Source of the DNA: Cryptomeria japonica
Taxonomy: Eukaryota > Streptophyta > Pinopsida > Cupressales > Cupressaceae
Length of the DNA stretch: 64,000 bases
Direction of reading: 5' to 3'
Assembly: GCF_030272615.1 (NCBI RefSeq)
Contig: NC_081413.1
Span: forward strand, 449,478,538-449,542,537
The notes under the pieces: model-generated
The model's database searches: none
What the model was told of the DNA's origin: nothing
Seen by the model: the letters and a program-made list of their open reading frames with translations, nothing else
Translations under genes and position numbers: made by a program
Part shown: positions 1 through 11,408 of the stretch, in pieces
Layout of the letters: each line of letters starts with the position of its first letter
How positions within the stretch are numbered: position 1 is the first letter of the stretch

Positions 1-1930
1 AACAGGTATGGATTTTTCTTAATTGAGCCTCAAGGAGCACTTGTTCTAATCTACTAACAATTTTTAAAAATTCAAATAAATATATGCCTATTTTGTTTAC
101 AAAATGTAGCATTTTAAGAGCATAATTAAGGAAATTATTTAAAATAGCATGCGCATTTTTAAGAGTATAATTAAGGAAATTATAGAAAAATTATGTGCTA
201 ACATATTGCACTGTCTAAAAAGGATAATCTTTACAAGGATGCAATGGAAACTAGTTCTCAATCGAGTGATCGTGAACTTTTAGAGGAATTGCTAGTGTAT
301 TTTGTGGAACAGGTATTTTGTGGAACGAGTTAGAGGATGTCCAAGAAGAGAAATCCAAGGAGAAAGAAGAGAAAGATCTTGTTGCTCAACAGGTATGCAC
401 TTTTCTTAGTTGAGCCTCAAGGATCACTTGTTCTACTCAAATAATGGTTTTTAAAAATTCAAATAAATATGTGCGTATTTTGTTTACAGAATATAGAATT
501 TTAAAAACATAATTAAGGAAATTATAAAAAATAGCATACGCATTTTTAAGAGCATAATTAAGGAAATTATAGACATAGTATTTTTAAGGAAATTATAGAA
601 AAATTATGTGCTAACATATTGCACTGTCTTAAAAGGATAATCTTTACAAGGATGTAATGGAAACTAGTTTTGAATCAGGTGATCGTGAACTTGTAGAGGA
701 ATTGCTGGTGTATATTGTGGAACAGGTGTTTTTTGGAATGAGTTAGAGGTTGTCCAAGAAGAGAAATCCAAGGAGAAAGAAGAGAAAGATCTTGTTGCTC
801 AAGAGGTATGCATTTTTCTTAGTTGAGCCTCAAGGAGCACTAGTTCTACTCTACTAACGGTTTTTAAAAATTCAAATAAATATGTGCCTATTTTGTTTGC
901 AGAATATAGCATTTTAAGCGCATGATTAAGGATATTATAGAAAATAGCATGCACATTTTTAAGAGAATAATTAAGGAAATCATAGACAAATAGCATTTTT
1001 AAGGAAATTATAGAAAAATTATGTGCTAACATATTGCATTGTCTAAAAAGGACAATCTTTACAAGGATGCAATGGAAACTAGTTCTCAATTGGATGATTG
1101 TAAACTTGCAGAGGAATTGCTGGTGTATTTTGTGGAATGGGTATTTTGTGGAACGAGTTAGCAGCTGTCCAAGAAGAGAAATCCAACGAGAAAGAAGAGA
1201 AAGATCTTGTTGCTCAATAGGTATGCATTTTGCTTAATTGAGCCTCAAGGAGCACTTTTTCTACTCTACTGACAGTTTTTAAAAATTCAAATAAATATGT
1301 GCCAATTTTGTTTATAAAATATAGCATTTTAAGAGCATAATTAAGGAAATTATAGAAAATAGCATGTGCATTTTTAAGAGCATAATTAAGGAATTATAGA
1401 AAAATTATGTGCTAACATATTGCATTGTCTAAAAAGGAAAATCTTTATAGGGATGCAATGGAAACTAGTTCTCAATCGGGTGATCATGAACTTGAAGAGG
1501 AGTTGTTGGTGTATTTTGTGGAACAAGTTAGAGGTTGTCCAAGAAGAGAAATCCAAGGAGAAAGAAGAGAAAGATATGGTTTCTCAATAGGTATGCATTT
1601 TGTTTAATTGAGCGTCAATGAGTAGTTGTTATACTCTATTGATGATTTTTAAAAATTCAAATAAATATGTGCCTATTTTGTTTACAAAATACAACATTGT
1701 AAGAGAATAATTAATAAAATTATAGAAAATAGCATGCACATTTTTAAGAGCATAATTAAGGAAATTATAGAAAAAGAGCATTTTTCAAGAAATTATAGAA
1801 AAATTATGTTCTAACATATTGTACTATCTAAATAGAATAATCTTTACAAGGATGCAATGGAAACTAGTTCTCAATCAGGTGATCGTGAGCTTGCAGAGGA
1901 ATTGCTGGTGTATTTTGTGGAACAAGTATA
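1..1930 (+). repeat. Tandem array of ~400-bp clathrin exon/intron units
   Basis: Unit starts, marked by a ttatgtgctaac-like motif, lie at 191, 604, 1019, 1405 and 1804, a spacing of 386-415 bp. The window opens inside a further unit (a QQ codon pair then a GT donor). Each full unit holds the [11 protein letters not shown] to VEQ coding segment, a short join, a [17 protein letters not shown] segment, a GT donor, an AT-rich intron and an intron end like tttgcag. The unit starting at 1804 lacks the [10 protein letters not shown] segment and leads into the GKKECF exon. Copies differ by scattered substitutions and small indels, so the array is not very recent. Confidence 0.85.
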
Positions 1931-2423
1931 CAATTGGTAAAACATATAGTTGGTTGTTCTCTCTCACAAGCTAAAGTATATTTTGAATTTTCATTTTGGA
2001 TTGGGGCATTGAAATGGGGCTTACTTTTACATTTGGAACTGCAGGGCAAGAAAGAATGCTTTGCTTCATGCTTGTTTATATGCTATGACTTGATTAGACT
2101 AGATGTGGCTTTAGAACTTTCCTGGATGAATAATATGATTGACTTTTTGTTTCCATACCTACTTTAGGTTCTTGATATACTTTGATGATTCTATGAATAT
2201 TTTAAGTTTCTCTTTAATAAACATTTTAAATCTTCTGCAGAAATAAATATGTGCCTATTTTGTTTACATAATATGTATGCTCAACTTCTTCCCCTTTGCT
2301 TTGCCAGCACCTCCAATGCCTAGCATGGGAGTGGGCATGGGAGGTTTCTTTCAGCTAGGTATGAGTATAATGGGAATGCCTCCCATGCTAGCTTATGGTA
2401 TGCCACCTATGGGTGGCTATTGA
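1..2423 (+). pseudogene. CHC: Clathrin heavy chain 3' end, rearranged, with amplified exon
   Basis: Clathrin heavy chain forms the legs of the clathrin triskelion that coats endocytic vesicles. Only the C-terminal part is here. Copies of an exon encode [16 protein letters not shown] and then a [14 protein letters not shown]-like segment, which match the last heavy-chain repeats. At 2043-2165 one exon reads [17 protein letters not shown] and WMNNMIDF and ends FPYLL. At 2270-2423 the last exon reads NMYAQLL, then LPAPPMP, and ends YGMPPMGGY before a TGA. An extra base in the C run near 2290 shifts the frame between NMYAQLL and the Pro/Met-rich tail. The QFIREYTGKVDEL part expected after FPYLL is missing. 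The repeated exon copies have stops or frame offsets where their two halves join, so I call this a pseudogene. It could also be the scrambled end of a gene whose intact copy lies upstream. Family assignment is firm; the functional state is inferred. Confidence 0.88.
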
Positions 2424-2506
2424 TAGGATTGAATAACTTAACGTGGGACACAATTCTTCAATCATACATGGTTTTTTGAGGCTGATCTTCGAGTGGAAAG
2501 ATTAGA

Positions 2507-2745
2507 TTGTCAAATTATTTTTATTGTCGTTTGATTAGTTGATACAAAATAATGAACCTTTTGTATTATTGTATCACTCAATCAGTTCAAATCTTTCCAT
2601 CCGCCAAGCAATCGATTCCTGAACTGTCACATGATTAGATTGTCAAGTTGTTTTTATTGTCATTTGGTTGGTTGATACAAATAATGAATCTTTAGTATTA
2701 TTGTATTGGTCAATAAGTGCAAATGTTTCCATCTACCAAGCATCC
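2507..2745. repeat. Two direct copies of a ~110-bp sequence
   Basis: A stretch starting near 2507 (gtcaaattatttttattgtc) recurs near 2638 with few changes, including the run gatacaaa.ataatgaa and a match around tttccatc.gccaagca. Spacing is about 132 bp. It follows the clathrin stop codon and has no coding potential that I can recognise. Bases 2424-2506 hold nothing else recognisable. Confidence 0.6.
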
Positions 2746-2795
2746 GATGAGGATGTTGTATGTTCAATAGCATCCTCATCAGATAAACAAGGAGA

Positions 2796-2965
2796 GGGCA
2801 TCAGAATTCTGACGCCCACCCAATTTAGTGTGACAACTATAGAGTTTTGCTGATAGCTAAGCAATGAGGGGGCGTCAAATTTTTGACACCCATTGAATTT
2901 ATGCTGACGACTATCAAGTTTTGCTGACGGCTAAGCAGTAAGGGGGCATCAGAATTCTGACGCCC
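2796..2965. repeat. Three palindromes at a 74-bp period
   Basis: Near-palindromes of 22 bp centred on GAATTC or on an A/T core lie at 2796-2817, 2870-2891 and 2944-2965, exactly 74 bp apart. The flanks between them also repeat (gagttttgctga.. gctaagca). The middle copy differs in its centre and arm but remains palindromic. No gene is seen. Confidence 0.65.
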
Positions 2966-3003
2966 ACCCAATTTATTTTGACAACTTATCAAGTTTTACC
3001 AAT

Positions 3004-3270
3004 GCCTGGACAATCGCACATACAACATCCTCATCGTTGCGGATGCCTTCGTAGCCATCAGACATTTGATGACTAAACTGTGATGGGGCCATATGAGTTC
3101 AGATGCTCGAACCGTCGCACATACAACATCCTCGTCGGTGTGGATGCCCTCATTGCCATCAAAATTTTTGAAGGATACAAAGTGATGGGGCTATCTGAAT
3201 TTAGATGCCTGAACCATCACACATATAGTATCCTCGTCAGTGTGGATGCCCTAGTTGCCGTTGGAATTGC
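3004..3270. repeat. Degenerate ~105-bp tandem repeat
   Basis: The motif cacatacaacatcctcgtc followed by a ggatgcc block recurs at about 3015, 3116 and 3218, with a tgatgggg block between copies. A GAGTTTTACC motif links this array to the one at 2796-2965. Bases 3271-3581 hold more degenerate copies and no recognisable gene. Confidence 0.55.
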
Positions 3271-3581
3271 GATGACTTATCGAGTTTTACCAACGACTAA
3301 GTAGTGAGGGGGCCATCAGAATTCCAATTTATTCTGACACCTTAGCTGTCAGAACATTACCTTCAAGGTGTTGGAATTCTGATGACTTATTGAGTTTTAC
3401 CGACAGCTAAGCACAATCATGGACGTCATCGGAAGAGTCTTTGACTCCATCAAAATTTCAATGGTCTTGAGCACTGTCGGAATGCCCGACTGCAAGTTAT
3501 CGATGGAGTTGGTCATCGACAGTCTGACAGATTGTAATCAAAATCCCGATGAACTATTTTCAAAATCTAAGGCCAAATGTA

Positions 3582-4277
3582 CTAGTGTAAAGGTGCTACC
3601 AGTTCAGATATAATCATTTCCACTGTCATTTCCTTCTCATAAATTCTGATTCGACTTTTTCTCAGCTCATCTACTTTGACATTAGCACTCTCCACTATTT
3701 TTTGTAATCTCTTGTTATAACATCTATATGCTTTTCTTTCATTAGAATAACCAGGAAAAATGCCTTCATCACTTCTAGGATCAAATTTCCCAATAGTATC
3801 ATCTCTCATGATATAAATTTTACTACCAAAAATTCTGAAATGCTTAACTGTAGGAGTATTGCCAAACCATAATTCATAAGGTGTCTTACCAGTTTCTCCT
3901 TTGATATGTACTTTATTTAATGTATAAACTGCTATACTAGCTACTTCTCTCCAATAGATATGAGGTAGATTAGCTTCCATCATCATTGTTCTAGCAACAT
4001 CCAAGATAGTTTTGTTTTTTCTTTCCACAACTCCATTATATTGAGGTGTCCGGGGAGCAGAAAGTTGTCTTCTAATACCATGCTTGTCACAAAAGTTATT
4101 AAAATCACCAGATATGAATACTCCACAATGATCTGATCTCAAACATTTAATCTTCAATCGTGTCTCAGTTTCCACTTTAGCCTTAAAGATTTTAAACTTT
4201 TCAAATGCTTCAGATTTTTCTCTCAAAAAAGTAACCCACATCATTGTAGAATAATCATCAATGATTAGCATGAAATA
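3582..4277 (-). pseudogene. C1 copia integrase core fragment
   Basis: The integrase of a copia polyprotein inserts element cDNA into the host genome. The fragment starts in IDDYSTMMWVTFL, which holds the first catalytic region. It continues through LRSDHCGVF (second Asp) and APRTPQYNGVVERKNKTI (the glutamate), then TPYELWFGNTP and FRIFGSKIY, all typical of copia integrase. The reading frame is open for about 230 codons. The N-terminal half of the domain lies at 13086 onward, separated by the G3 insertion. Downstream reverse transcriptase is absent, so the gene is truncated as well as interrupted. Confidence 0.9.
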
Positions 4278-4282
4278 TCTAT

Positions 4283-5783
4283 TGATGCAGAGCCCTCCTT
4301 GTTACTTGCCAAACACCTCCAAATGTATGACACTGACACCTTAACACATGGATGGGATCCTATCAAGGCAAGGCTCTACAACTTTAGTACAATCTTCTCA
4401 ACATCACCAAGACCCTCTCTTACTCAATTAGGGATATCTTGCTACAATACACTCCATGGTACCTCCAAGGGTTACAAATCAGTTTCACACTAGTTTTGGG
4501 TCATAGAAAACTCCCCAAGTTCAAACAAAGCATAGGTGACAAGAGTTCATACCCATTCCTTAAGAAACTTCCTCAATTAGCCCTAGTCGCTTGTAGCCCT
4601 ATTTAGCGAGTAAAGGGACCTTAAGTTCAGATTTTTCCAAACACCTTGGTAAAAAAATTATGGATTCAGATACCCTTTTAGAAGTTATACAAGTCCCCAA
4701 AAGGAAGGGTCAAGGTATAGAAAATAAAGGTCTTTGCCGGTAGGAATTTGACTGTCCTTAGGTCTCTTTTGTGAAGCAACTATACTCAGATGAATGAACC
4801 GGTGGGTTACAATCCCATGGAAATGTTGGAAAACATAAATCAACAAGGATTCTAGGGTTACACACCTAGAAGCATCGCCATTTGCACACAAGGTGATTTT
4901 GTTTGTTCAAGGTCTAGGTAGCCACATAGAGATGTCCACCTAGGGTCGCTTCAAACACTTCTCTCCCTTGCTCCTCCTACAAAACACTCTTATAAATATA
5001 AAATAAATTGACCATACTTGCCTTTCACCAAATCCCATGAGCCTCAGATTGGTAAAGTGCAAGATATGGCCATGAATGAGGAAAAACCCAAGGTAAACCT
5101 TGGTTTTCTGGGTACCTACAACAAAACTTCAATATCAGGAGCAACACACACAATCAAGTCTCCAAATCAAACCCAAAACAGATCCAACTTTCCTCTAAAA
5201 TCAATTCATATCATTGGGAAAGGATCCCAATCCGTACAGAATCGTACCACAGACCAAAACTCTAGAATTGCAGGAAAACTCAGAATTTAATTGGTTTGTT
5301 TGCATCATAACTCTTATCCATACAATAAACCCCTTGGAAAATAGATCCTTGAGGTGTATATACCATTCCTCAACTGATCTCAACCAAAAATGAAGAGGTT
5401 AGAGCTGTTGGAGAAGTTTCAAATTACAAAAATGCAAAAAGTACATAAAAGTTGCTCATGACAACTTTTGACAACTTTTGCAAAAGTTGTCAAAATGTCA
5501 TCTTTCGCCTCCTAATACCTTGGTTCAAGTTCAACCCCTCCTAAAACATATTAAAACACTCAAAACCAACACATTGGATCCCCTATTGTCCAAAAGTCGT
5601 AATTGGCTCATAGAAATGCCTAAATAGGAGTTTGGCTCACAAGATGGGATTCATTATTACAAACATATATTACGTGATTAAAAACCTATATAAAACATCC
5701 TAAAGACATTATTAATGCCTTATCCTCCTTTATCAGAGTATGTCATGTTATCTTGAAGGGTTTGATGAGGTGCTCCTGCACCA
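4283..5783 (-). repeat. G3 3' LTR
   Basis: This 1,501-bp sequence matches 11568-13080 along its whole length. In element sense it begins TGGTGCAGGAGCACC and ends GCATCA. A polypurine-like stretch, read as CGAGGAGCA on the minus strand, adjoins its inner edge at 5784-5795. It contains a perfect 22-bp palindrome at 5470-5491. Confidence 0.92.
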
Positions 5784-5854
5784 TGCTCCTCGAAAGAGGA
5801 AATCTCAAGTCCACTTGAGATGAGAGTCGATAGGTCTGCACCATGATCTTTGAT

Positions 5855-7090
5855 CTATTGCTCTGTCATCCAGAATGATTTAGTATCAAGTTTTCCTTTC
5901 CAAGCCACTAAATACTCCATGTAAACTTTACTCTTGGTTTGCTTGGCAACCTTAGTATCTAGAACCTTATGCAACTTTGGTGGTTCATGTTTAGGAATTT
6001 CATCATCAACAATATCCAACATTGTGTCTTCTCCTGCATCAACACTACACTTATAGAGAGTTAAGTCACAAATATTAAAAATAGGTGACAAACCAAGATC
6101 AGATGGTAGTTGAAGTTCATAGGCATTTGAACCACATTTCTTCAAGATTTGGTAGGGGCCAATCTTTCTTTGCATCAGCTTTGTGTATCTTCCTTTTGAA
6201 AGTCTTTCCTTCCTCAAGTGAACCCACACCGAGTCTCCTACATCAAACTGAACATCTCTCTTCTTTTTGTCAGCATGAGCTTTATATCTTTTTGCAGATT
6301 GGTGAAGATGAGTCTTCACTTGGTCATGGATCTCTTGTATAGCAGTAGAAAAGGTTTCTCCATCTGCACTAATGGATTCTCCTTGAGGTATCTCTCTCAA
6401 CTCCAGCACACCTCTTAGGTGGATGCCATATACAATCTGAAAAGGTGACTTACCAGTACTCCTATTCATTGTATCATTATAGGAGAATTCTACCTGAGAC
6501 AATATACTATTCTACCCTTCTCCATGCTTTCTAGTCAAACACCTTAAGAGATTCCCTAGTGATTTGTTTACAACTTCAGTTTGACCATCTTTTTGGGGAT
6601 GGTAGGCTGAGGAGAAGGATAAATTCATACCAAGTTTCTTCCAAAGGGTCCTCCAAAAGTGACCAACAAATTTTACATCCCTATCAGAGACTATGGTCAA
6701 AGGTAAGCCATGTATCTAGACAATCTCCTTAAAGAACAAATCTACTACATAAGAACCATCACAAGTTGTTTTGCATAGAAAGAAATGTGTCATCTTACTA
6801 AACCTATCCATCACTACTATCATATCCTTTCCTTGTCCTAGACAATCCTAAAACAAAATCCATACTTATGCTTTCCCATGGTCTTGAAGGTATGGGTAAA
6901 GGCTGGTATAAACCTACATTGGTGGACTTTCCTTTTGCCTTTTGGAAAATCACACATGTCTCCACAAATCTCCTAACATCTATCTATAGTTTGGGCCAAA
7001 AATAGTGTCTTTTTACCAAATATAATGTCTTTTCAAGACCAAAATGTCCTTCCATTGCTCCACAATGTTTTTCCTTAATGATATTTAGTC
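5855..7090 (-). pseudogene. G3 integrase with chromodomain-like C-terminus
   Basis: The integrase is in two open stretches. At 6512-6700 the core reads TIVSDRDVKFVGHFW (catalytic Asp) and later AYHPQKDGQTEVVNKSL (catalytic Glu). At 5855-6502 it continues through FSYNDTMNRSTGKSPFQIVYG and the C-terminal GPYQILKKCGSNAYEL motif. It ends with DTKVAKQTKSKVYMEYLVAWKGK, which resembles the start of a chromodomain; in chromoviruses this domain directs insertion to particular chromatin. The N-terminal zinc finger and first catalytic Asp would lie in 6701-7090, where stops interrupt the reading. The domain calls are good; the chromodomain call is likely but short. Confidence 0.85.
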
Positions 7091-8102
7091 TCATAGAGCA
7101 TTTGGTATGCATAGTTGTGCACCCTTAAACAACAATCCATTTTGAATCCAAAATTCAGAATACTCAACATGAAACCATTTATCAAATGAAGTACATACCT
7201 TGTATGCCTCTCCAAAATCTTCATCACCTTCATACATGGTTTTCAAAGAGTCTATTCCAACACTCTCCAACTGAATTTCATTTGCAGTTAGGACTCTTCT
7301 ACTCAAAGCGTCTGCCACCTTATTCTTGACTTCTTTCTTATGCTTAAGAATGAAAGTGAAAGCTTGTAGGGTCTCTACCCATTTCATGTGCTGGTGATTC
7401 AACTTTTCTTGACTATTTATGAAGCTAAGGGCTTGATTGTCAGTGAAAACTATGAATTCTTTTGTTAGCGAGTATTGTCTCCAATTTTTCAAGGATTGGA
7501 CTAGAGCATACATCTCTAGGTCATAAGATGAATATCTTCTCTTTCCCTCATTCAAATTCTCACTCAAGAAAGAAATTGGTCTTCCTTCTTGACTGAGCAC
7601 TGTTCCAATGGCCATGTGACTAGAATCACATTCTACTTGAAAGATCTTGTTGAATTTAGGTAGGGAAAGGACCGGTTGTTCTGCAACTTTTCTCTTCAAT
7701 GTTTCAAGAGTTATTTGCTTCTTCTATCCAACTAAACCTGTACTTTTGTCCTCCCTTTATTGTGTCAAGCATAGGGGCACATATATGACTAAATCCTCTT
7801 ATAAACTTCCTATAGAAGGTAGCTAAGCCATGAAAACTCCTAACATCTTTCATTGTCCTAGGTGTAGGCCAATACAATATGGCACTCACCTTTTCTTGAT
7901 CCATTTTCAATTCACCATATGAGATCACAAATCCTAAGTAAATGATCTCTTCCTACATAAAGAAACACTTTTCCAAATTGATCATTAATTGTTCTTCATA
8001 CAATCTCCTTAGGACCATGTCTACATGCTTTAGATGTTCTCCTTTGGTTTGACTAAAAACTAGAATGTCATCTAGGTAGACTATAACAAATTTCCCTATG
8101 AA
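7091..8102 (-). pseudogene. G3 RT C-terminal half and RNase H
   Basis: In element order the segment begins next to S1 with IVYLDDILVFSQTK, an intact YLDD polymerase site. A stop follows, then an RT thumb segment with GLATFYRKFIRGFSHICAP at 7704-7928. At 7091-7699 is RNase H with VECDSSHMAIGTVLSQEGRP, ENLNEGKRRYSSYDLEMYAL and TDNQALSF, ending in VADALSRR, the usual gypsy RNase H border. RT copies the RNA and RNase H removes the template. The rest of RT lies beyond the S1 insertion at 9171-9729. A stop and a frame change separate the 7704 and 7699 pieces. Confidence 0.9.
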
Positions 8103-9165
8103 TGTTAGGTCCCGGAGACAACTGAGAGGGGGGGGGGGGTGAATCAGTTGTCAAATAAATTTAAACCAAAAACAACTTAACCAAGTTAATGCTTAATACC
8201 GGTAAACCAGTTCAATATGTTGATAGATAGCTTTAATAGTTAATTGCTATACCGGTGAAGATTAGTGCATGAAACATGAAGACAAAGACATCCACAACAC
8301 ATAAAACCAATATTTGTATGTGGAAATCTTGTACGGGGGAAAACCATGGTGGGAAACCTTACCCATAATTAGATGATACTACTGCAGATAGTAAGTGTAC
8401 ATAAATGGGGTCTGCACATGCAGAAAGACCAAGTGGCTAAAGCTCACTTCTCAATCACAAAATGGGAGTCACACTGACTACAACTAGATGGTTAAATCCA
8501 ATAAGAATGTACTACTAAAATTAGCATCTTCATATGTTGGATTCAGTACCGGTGTAGTTCTGATTGTCTTCACAAAAACCCTCCTTCAAAATTCAAATGA
8601 TGTCTGCATGTATAGCTCTTCTTTTTCTCACATATACTTTCACACAATCCTTTTCCGCATTCCATGCTTGATCTTACAAATAATATCTTACATTTATACC
8701 ATACCCTAAGACCAATTTTAGTAGGTCGGCTCTACAAGATATTACAATAAAATTAATTTACATATCAATTAATACCCGATGCAATAATCAATTCAATATG
8801 TCGGCTTAATGCATTTACAACAGTAATAAGTCATTTCCATAGCATGCCATGCTGATCTGGAAATGATAAACCTATCGATGTAACCTAGACCTATTTGCCA
8901 GTAACAACAAATATGCAAATGCTAATGTACCAATAAACAAAACTCCAAGACAAAGTGTCCACACAATGTCTTTGATATAACCAAGTGTTTTCCATATCAT
9001 TCCAAGTGTCAGTGATCATTATATCTTGCCGGTGTACGAGATACCAGTGACTGTGCATGAGTCACTTGCTTGCCGGTGAATGTTGATGATTCTCCAAAGT
9101 GCCAAAGTTGATAAGTGTTTAGTAGGTGTTGACATCAATGAAAAAACCATACCAAAATACCAACA
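8103..9165 (-). mobile_element. S1: copia-type solo LTR
   Basis: A 1,063-bp sequence with TG...CA ends (TGTTAGGTCC to ACCAACA) and a perfect TSD ATGAA at 8098-8102 and 9166-9170. It has no internal coding region. Its sequence is related to the LTR of C1: both share a G-rich hairpin near the left end, a ccatggtgggaa block and a gtca.actgactac block. Orientation follows from the C1 comparison, since in C1 the PBS adjoins this same left end. It arose by recombination between two LTRs, the usual route to a solo LTR. Confidence 0.9.
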
Positions 9166-9170
9166 ATGAA

Positions 9171-9729
9171 ATCCCTCAAGACTTCATTCATTAACCTCAT
9201 AAAGGTACTAGGTGCATTGGATAAGCCAAAGGGCATGAATTTCCACTCATATAACCCCTCATTTGTTTTAAAGGAATTTTTTCATTCATCTCCTGGCCTA
9301 ATCCTAATCTGATGATAGCCACTTTTTAAATCATTTTTTGTAAAATATCTAGCACCCCCCAAACAATCTAACAAATCCTCAATCCTAGGCATTGGAAACC
9401 TATACCTAATAGTAATCTTGTAGATAGCTCTTGAATTGGTGCACAACCTCCAAGTGCCTTCCTTTTTTGGGTGCCAAGACTGCAGGGACTACACATGGGC
9501 TCAAACTTTTTCCAACCAATCCGGATTCCAACAATTCTTCAACCTGTTTTGTTATTTCAACATTCTGATCCGGTGTGAGCTTGTATGCTGATTTATTAGG
9601 CAATGTGGATCCAGGTATAAGGTTTATATAATGGTTTATGTCCCTCATGGGAGGTAGTGACCTTGGCATGCCATCAGAGATGACACCCTTGTATTTGTCT
9701 AGTAGTTGTTGCACTGCAGGGTCAATCAA
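9171..9729 (-). pseudogene. G3 RT N-terminal half
   Basis: The stretch encodes the start of a gypsy RT: MRDINHYINLIPGSTLPNK, KLTPDQNVEITKQVEELLESG and [12 protein letters not shown], the first finger region. Bases 9171-9405, in other frames, encode EWKFMPFGL and a [12 protein letters not shown]-like motif that precede YLDD. Stops and frame changes lie near 9405. The region runs up to the TSD of S1, beyond which YLDD follows at about 8068-8085, so S1 cut the RT between its finger and palm motifs. Confidence 0.87.
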
Positions 9730-9732
9730 TCT

Positions 9733-11408
9733 CTATCTCTCCTGTTTCTTATCCTCAGACCTCCCCACCTTTGTTGCTATTGGAATAGGAATAAGGGCAT
9801 AACAGACCATGCCTTCATTTTCCATGTTCTTCATGAACTGCTTCCCTCCTAATATCAACACCTTGGCTTCCTTTTGTTTGGTTTCCTCCTCACTCTCCAT
9901 TAAAGGTAGTAACTCAATTACCTTACCATCCTTGGTAATGGAATATGTATTTCTAGCAGCATCATGTTGTGTCCTCAAATCAAACTACCATGGTCTCCCA
10001 AATAGGAGATGGAAAGCATCCATCTTTGCAATGTCAAACATCAACTTATCTCTATAGGTTCCAATCTAGAATTCTACCCAAGCCTGCTCTTCCACAACAG
10101 CTTGATGTCCTTGTGTGAGCCATGAGACCTTGTTGGGGAAAGGGTGAGGTAGTCTCCTCAATTTCAGTTTCTCCACCATCTCTAGAGACACAAAGTTCTT
10201 AGTTGAATCAAAATCTATTAGGACCTTGCAGACTTTTCCACTTGCTTTGCAAGTGGTCTTGAATAGAGATTTCCTCTGTGGGGGTTCTCTATCAGATATC
10301 TTCATAGTGGTTACTGCTCTTCTGATCATCAAGGCTTCACCTCTTTCAGGGTATCCATAAATGTCAGGGGTATTGATACTTTGGTATGTGTTCTCACTTT
10401 CCACACTTTGGCAGTCAGCCTCTAAAATCAAGTTACTTCTTATTTCTCCTATGGAACTAGTAGGCTTCTTCGGGCATCTATTATCTATGTGTCCTTCTTG
10501 ATTGCAGTTATAACATCTGATTAGACCTCTACCTTGAGATATCCCTCTGAATGTTGGTCTTCTTCCTCTGAAATTACCTCTCTGATTGTATCCTCCGTTT
10601 TTATTGGAAATGCTCTCTCCTTTAGTGCCTTCTTGTCTAGTTTCACTTTGATTTCCAAAGCCATTTACTTTGCTTCTAAAAAAATTTCTTCCACCCCTCT
10701 GTTGTCTTCCTCTTCCTTTATTATTCTGCTCTTGTCTCCTTTTGATCTTTTCTTCCACCTTGATAGCAAGTTGATGGCATCTACCAATGGTATCCAGGCT
10801 AAGAAGGTTCAATTCTTCTTGAATTTTGTACCTTAATCCATTCAGGTACCGGGCAACTTTCTCACTCTCTTCCTCTTTTGTTTTTGACTTCATGCATAGC
10901 CTTTGGAACTCCTCTGTATATGAGTTCACATCCATCTCTTTCTGCTTGACATTTTGTCTCCTCTTATGGAGTTGTATTTCATAGTCTTTGGGTACATAGG
11001 CCTCTTTAATTAAGGCAATCATCCTCTTGCAAGAAACAATCTTGGGCTTATTGTCCTTCTCTCTTTCCACTTGGACAAAGTTCCACCAAGTTAGGCTTCT
11101 CCCTTCAACTTGGACTTAGCAATCTTCACCTTCTGGTGTCCTGGAATGTCTTCACACTCAAAGAAACTAGATAGGGAGTCTATCCAATCCATCACAACAT
11201 CTAGTTCCATCTTCCCAGTGAAAGTTGGTAAATCAATATTCTGCTCCATGGTTGTCCTCTCCATGGATTTGAGGGCATTAAGGAAGTGCCTTTGGTTAGG
11301 AGGAATCACCTCTTCCTCTGGAATAGGGATCTCATCCTCATCCCCTTCATCACAACTACCAGTGCCTTCATCTTCCTTTCCATCTACTCTTCCTCTCAAC
11401 CTCTCCAT
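9733..11408 (-). pseudogene. G3 gag and protease region
   Basis: In element order, 11091-11408 holds the gag N-terminus and the start of the retrotransposon gag domain (NIDLPTFTGKMELDVVMDWI). At 10066-11070 the domain continues and a CCHC zinc knuckle reads CYNCNQEGHIDNRC, which binds RNA. The same frame then enters an aspartic protease with VLIDFDSTKNFVSLEMVEKL, where the usual D-S-G/D-T-G active site has become D-F-D. At 9733-9978 the protease-RT linker continues in another frame. Frame breaks near 11080 and 10060 disable the polyprotein. A single gag-pol reading is likely for the ancestor. Confidence 0.86.

Noticed and set aside
1034-1607. Short plus-strand ORFs in the clathrin exon repeats (for example one starting [13 protein letters not shown])
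   Set aside because: They read the exon copies in the wrong frame; the right frame gives clathrin heavy chain sequence.
2796-2965. Periodic palindromes considered as a CRISPR-like array
   Set aside because: Only three units, repeated spacers, and a plant nuclear context.
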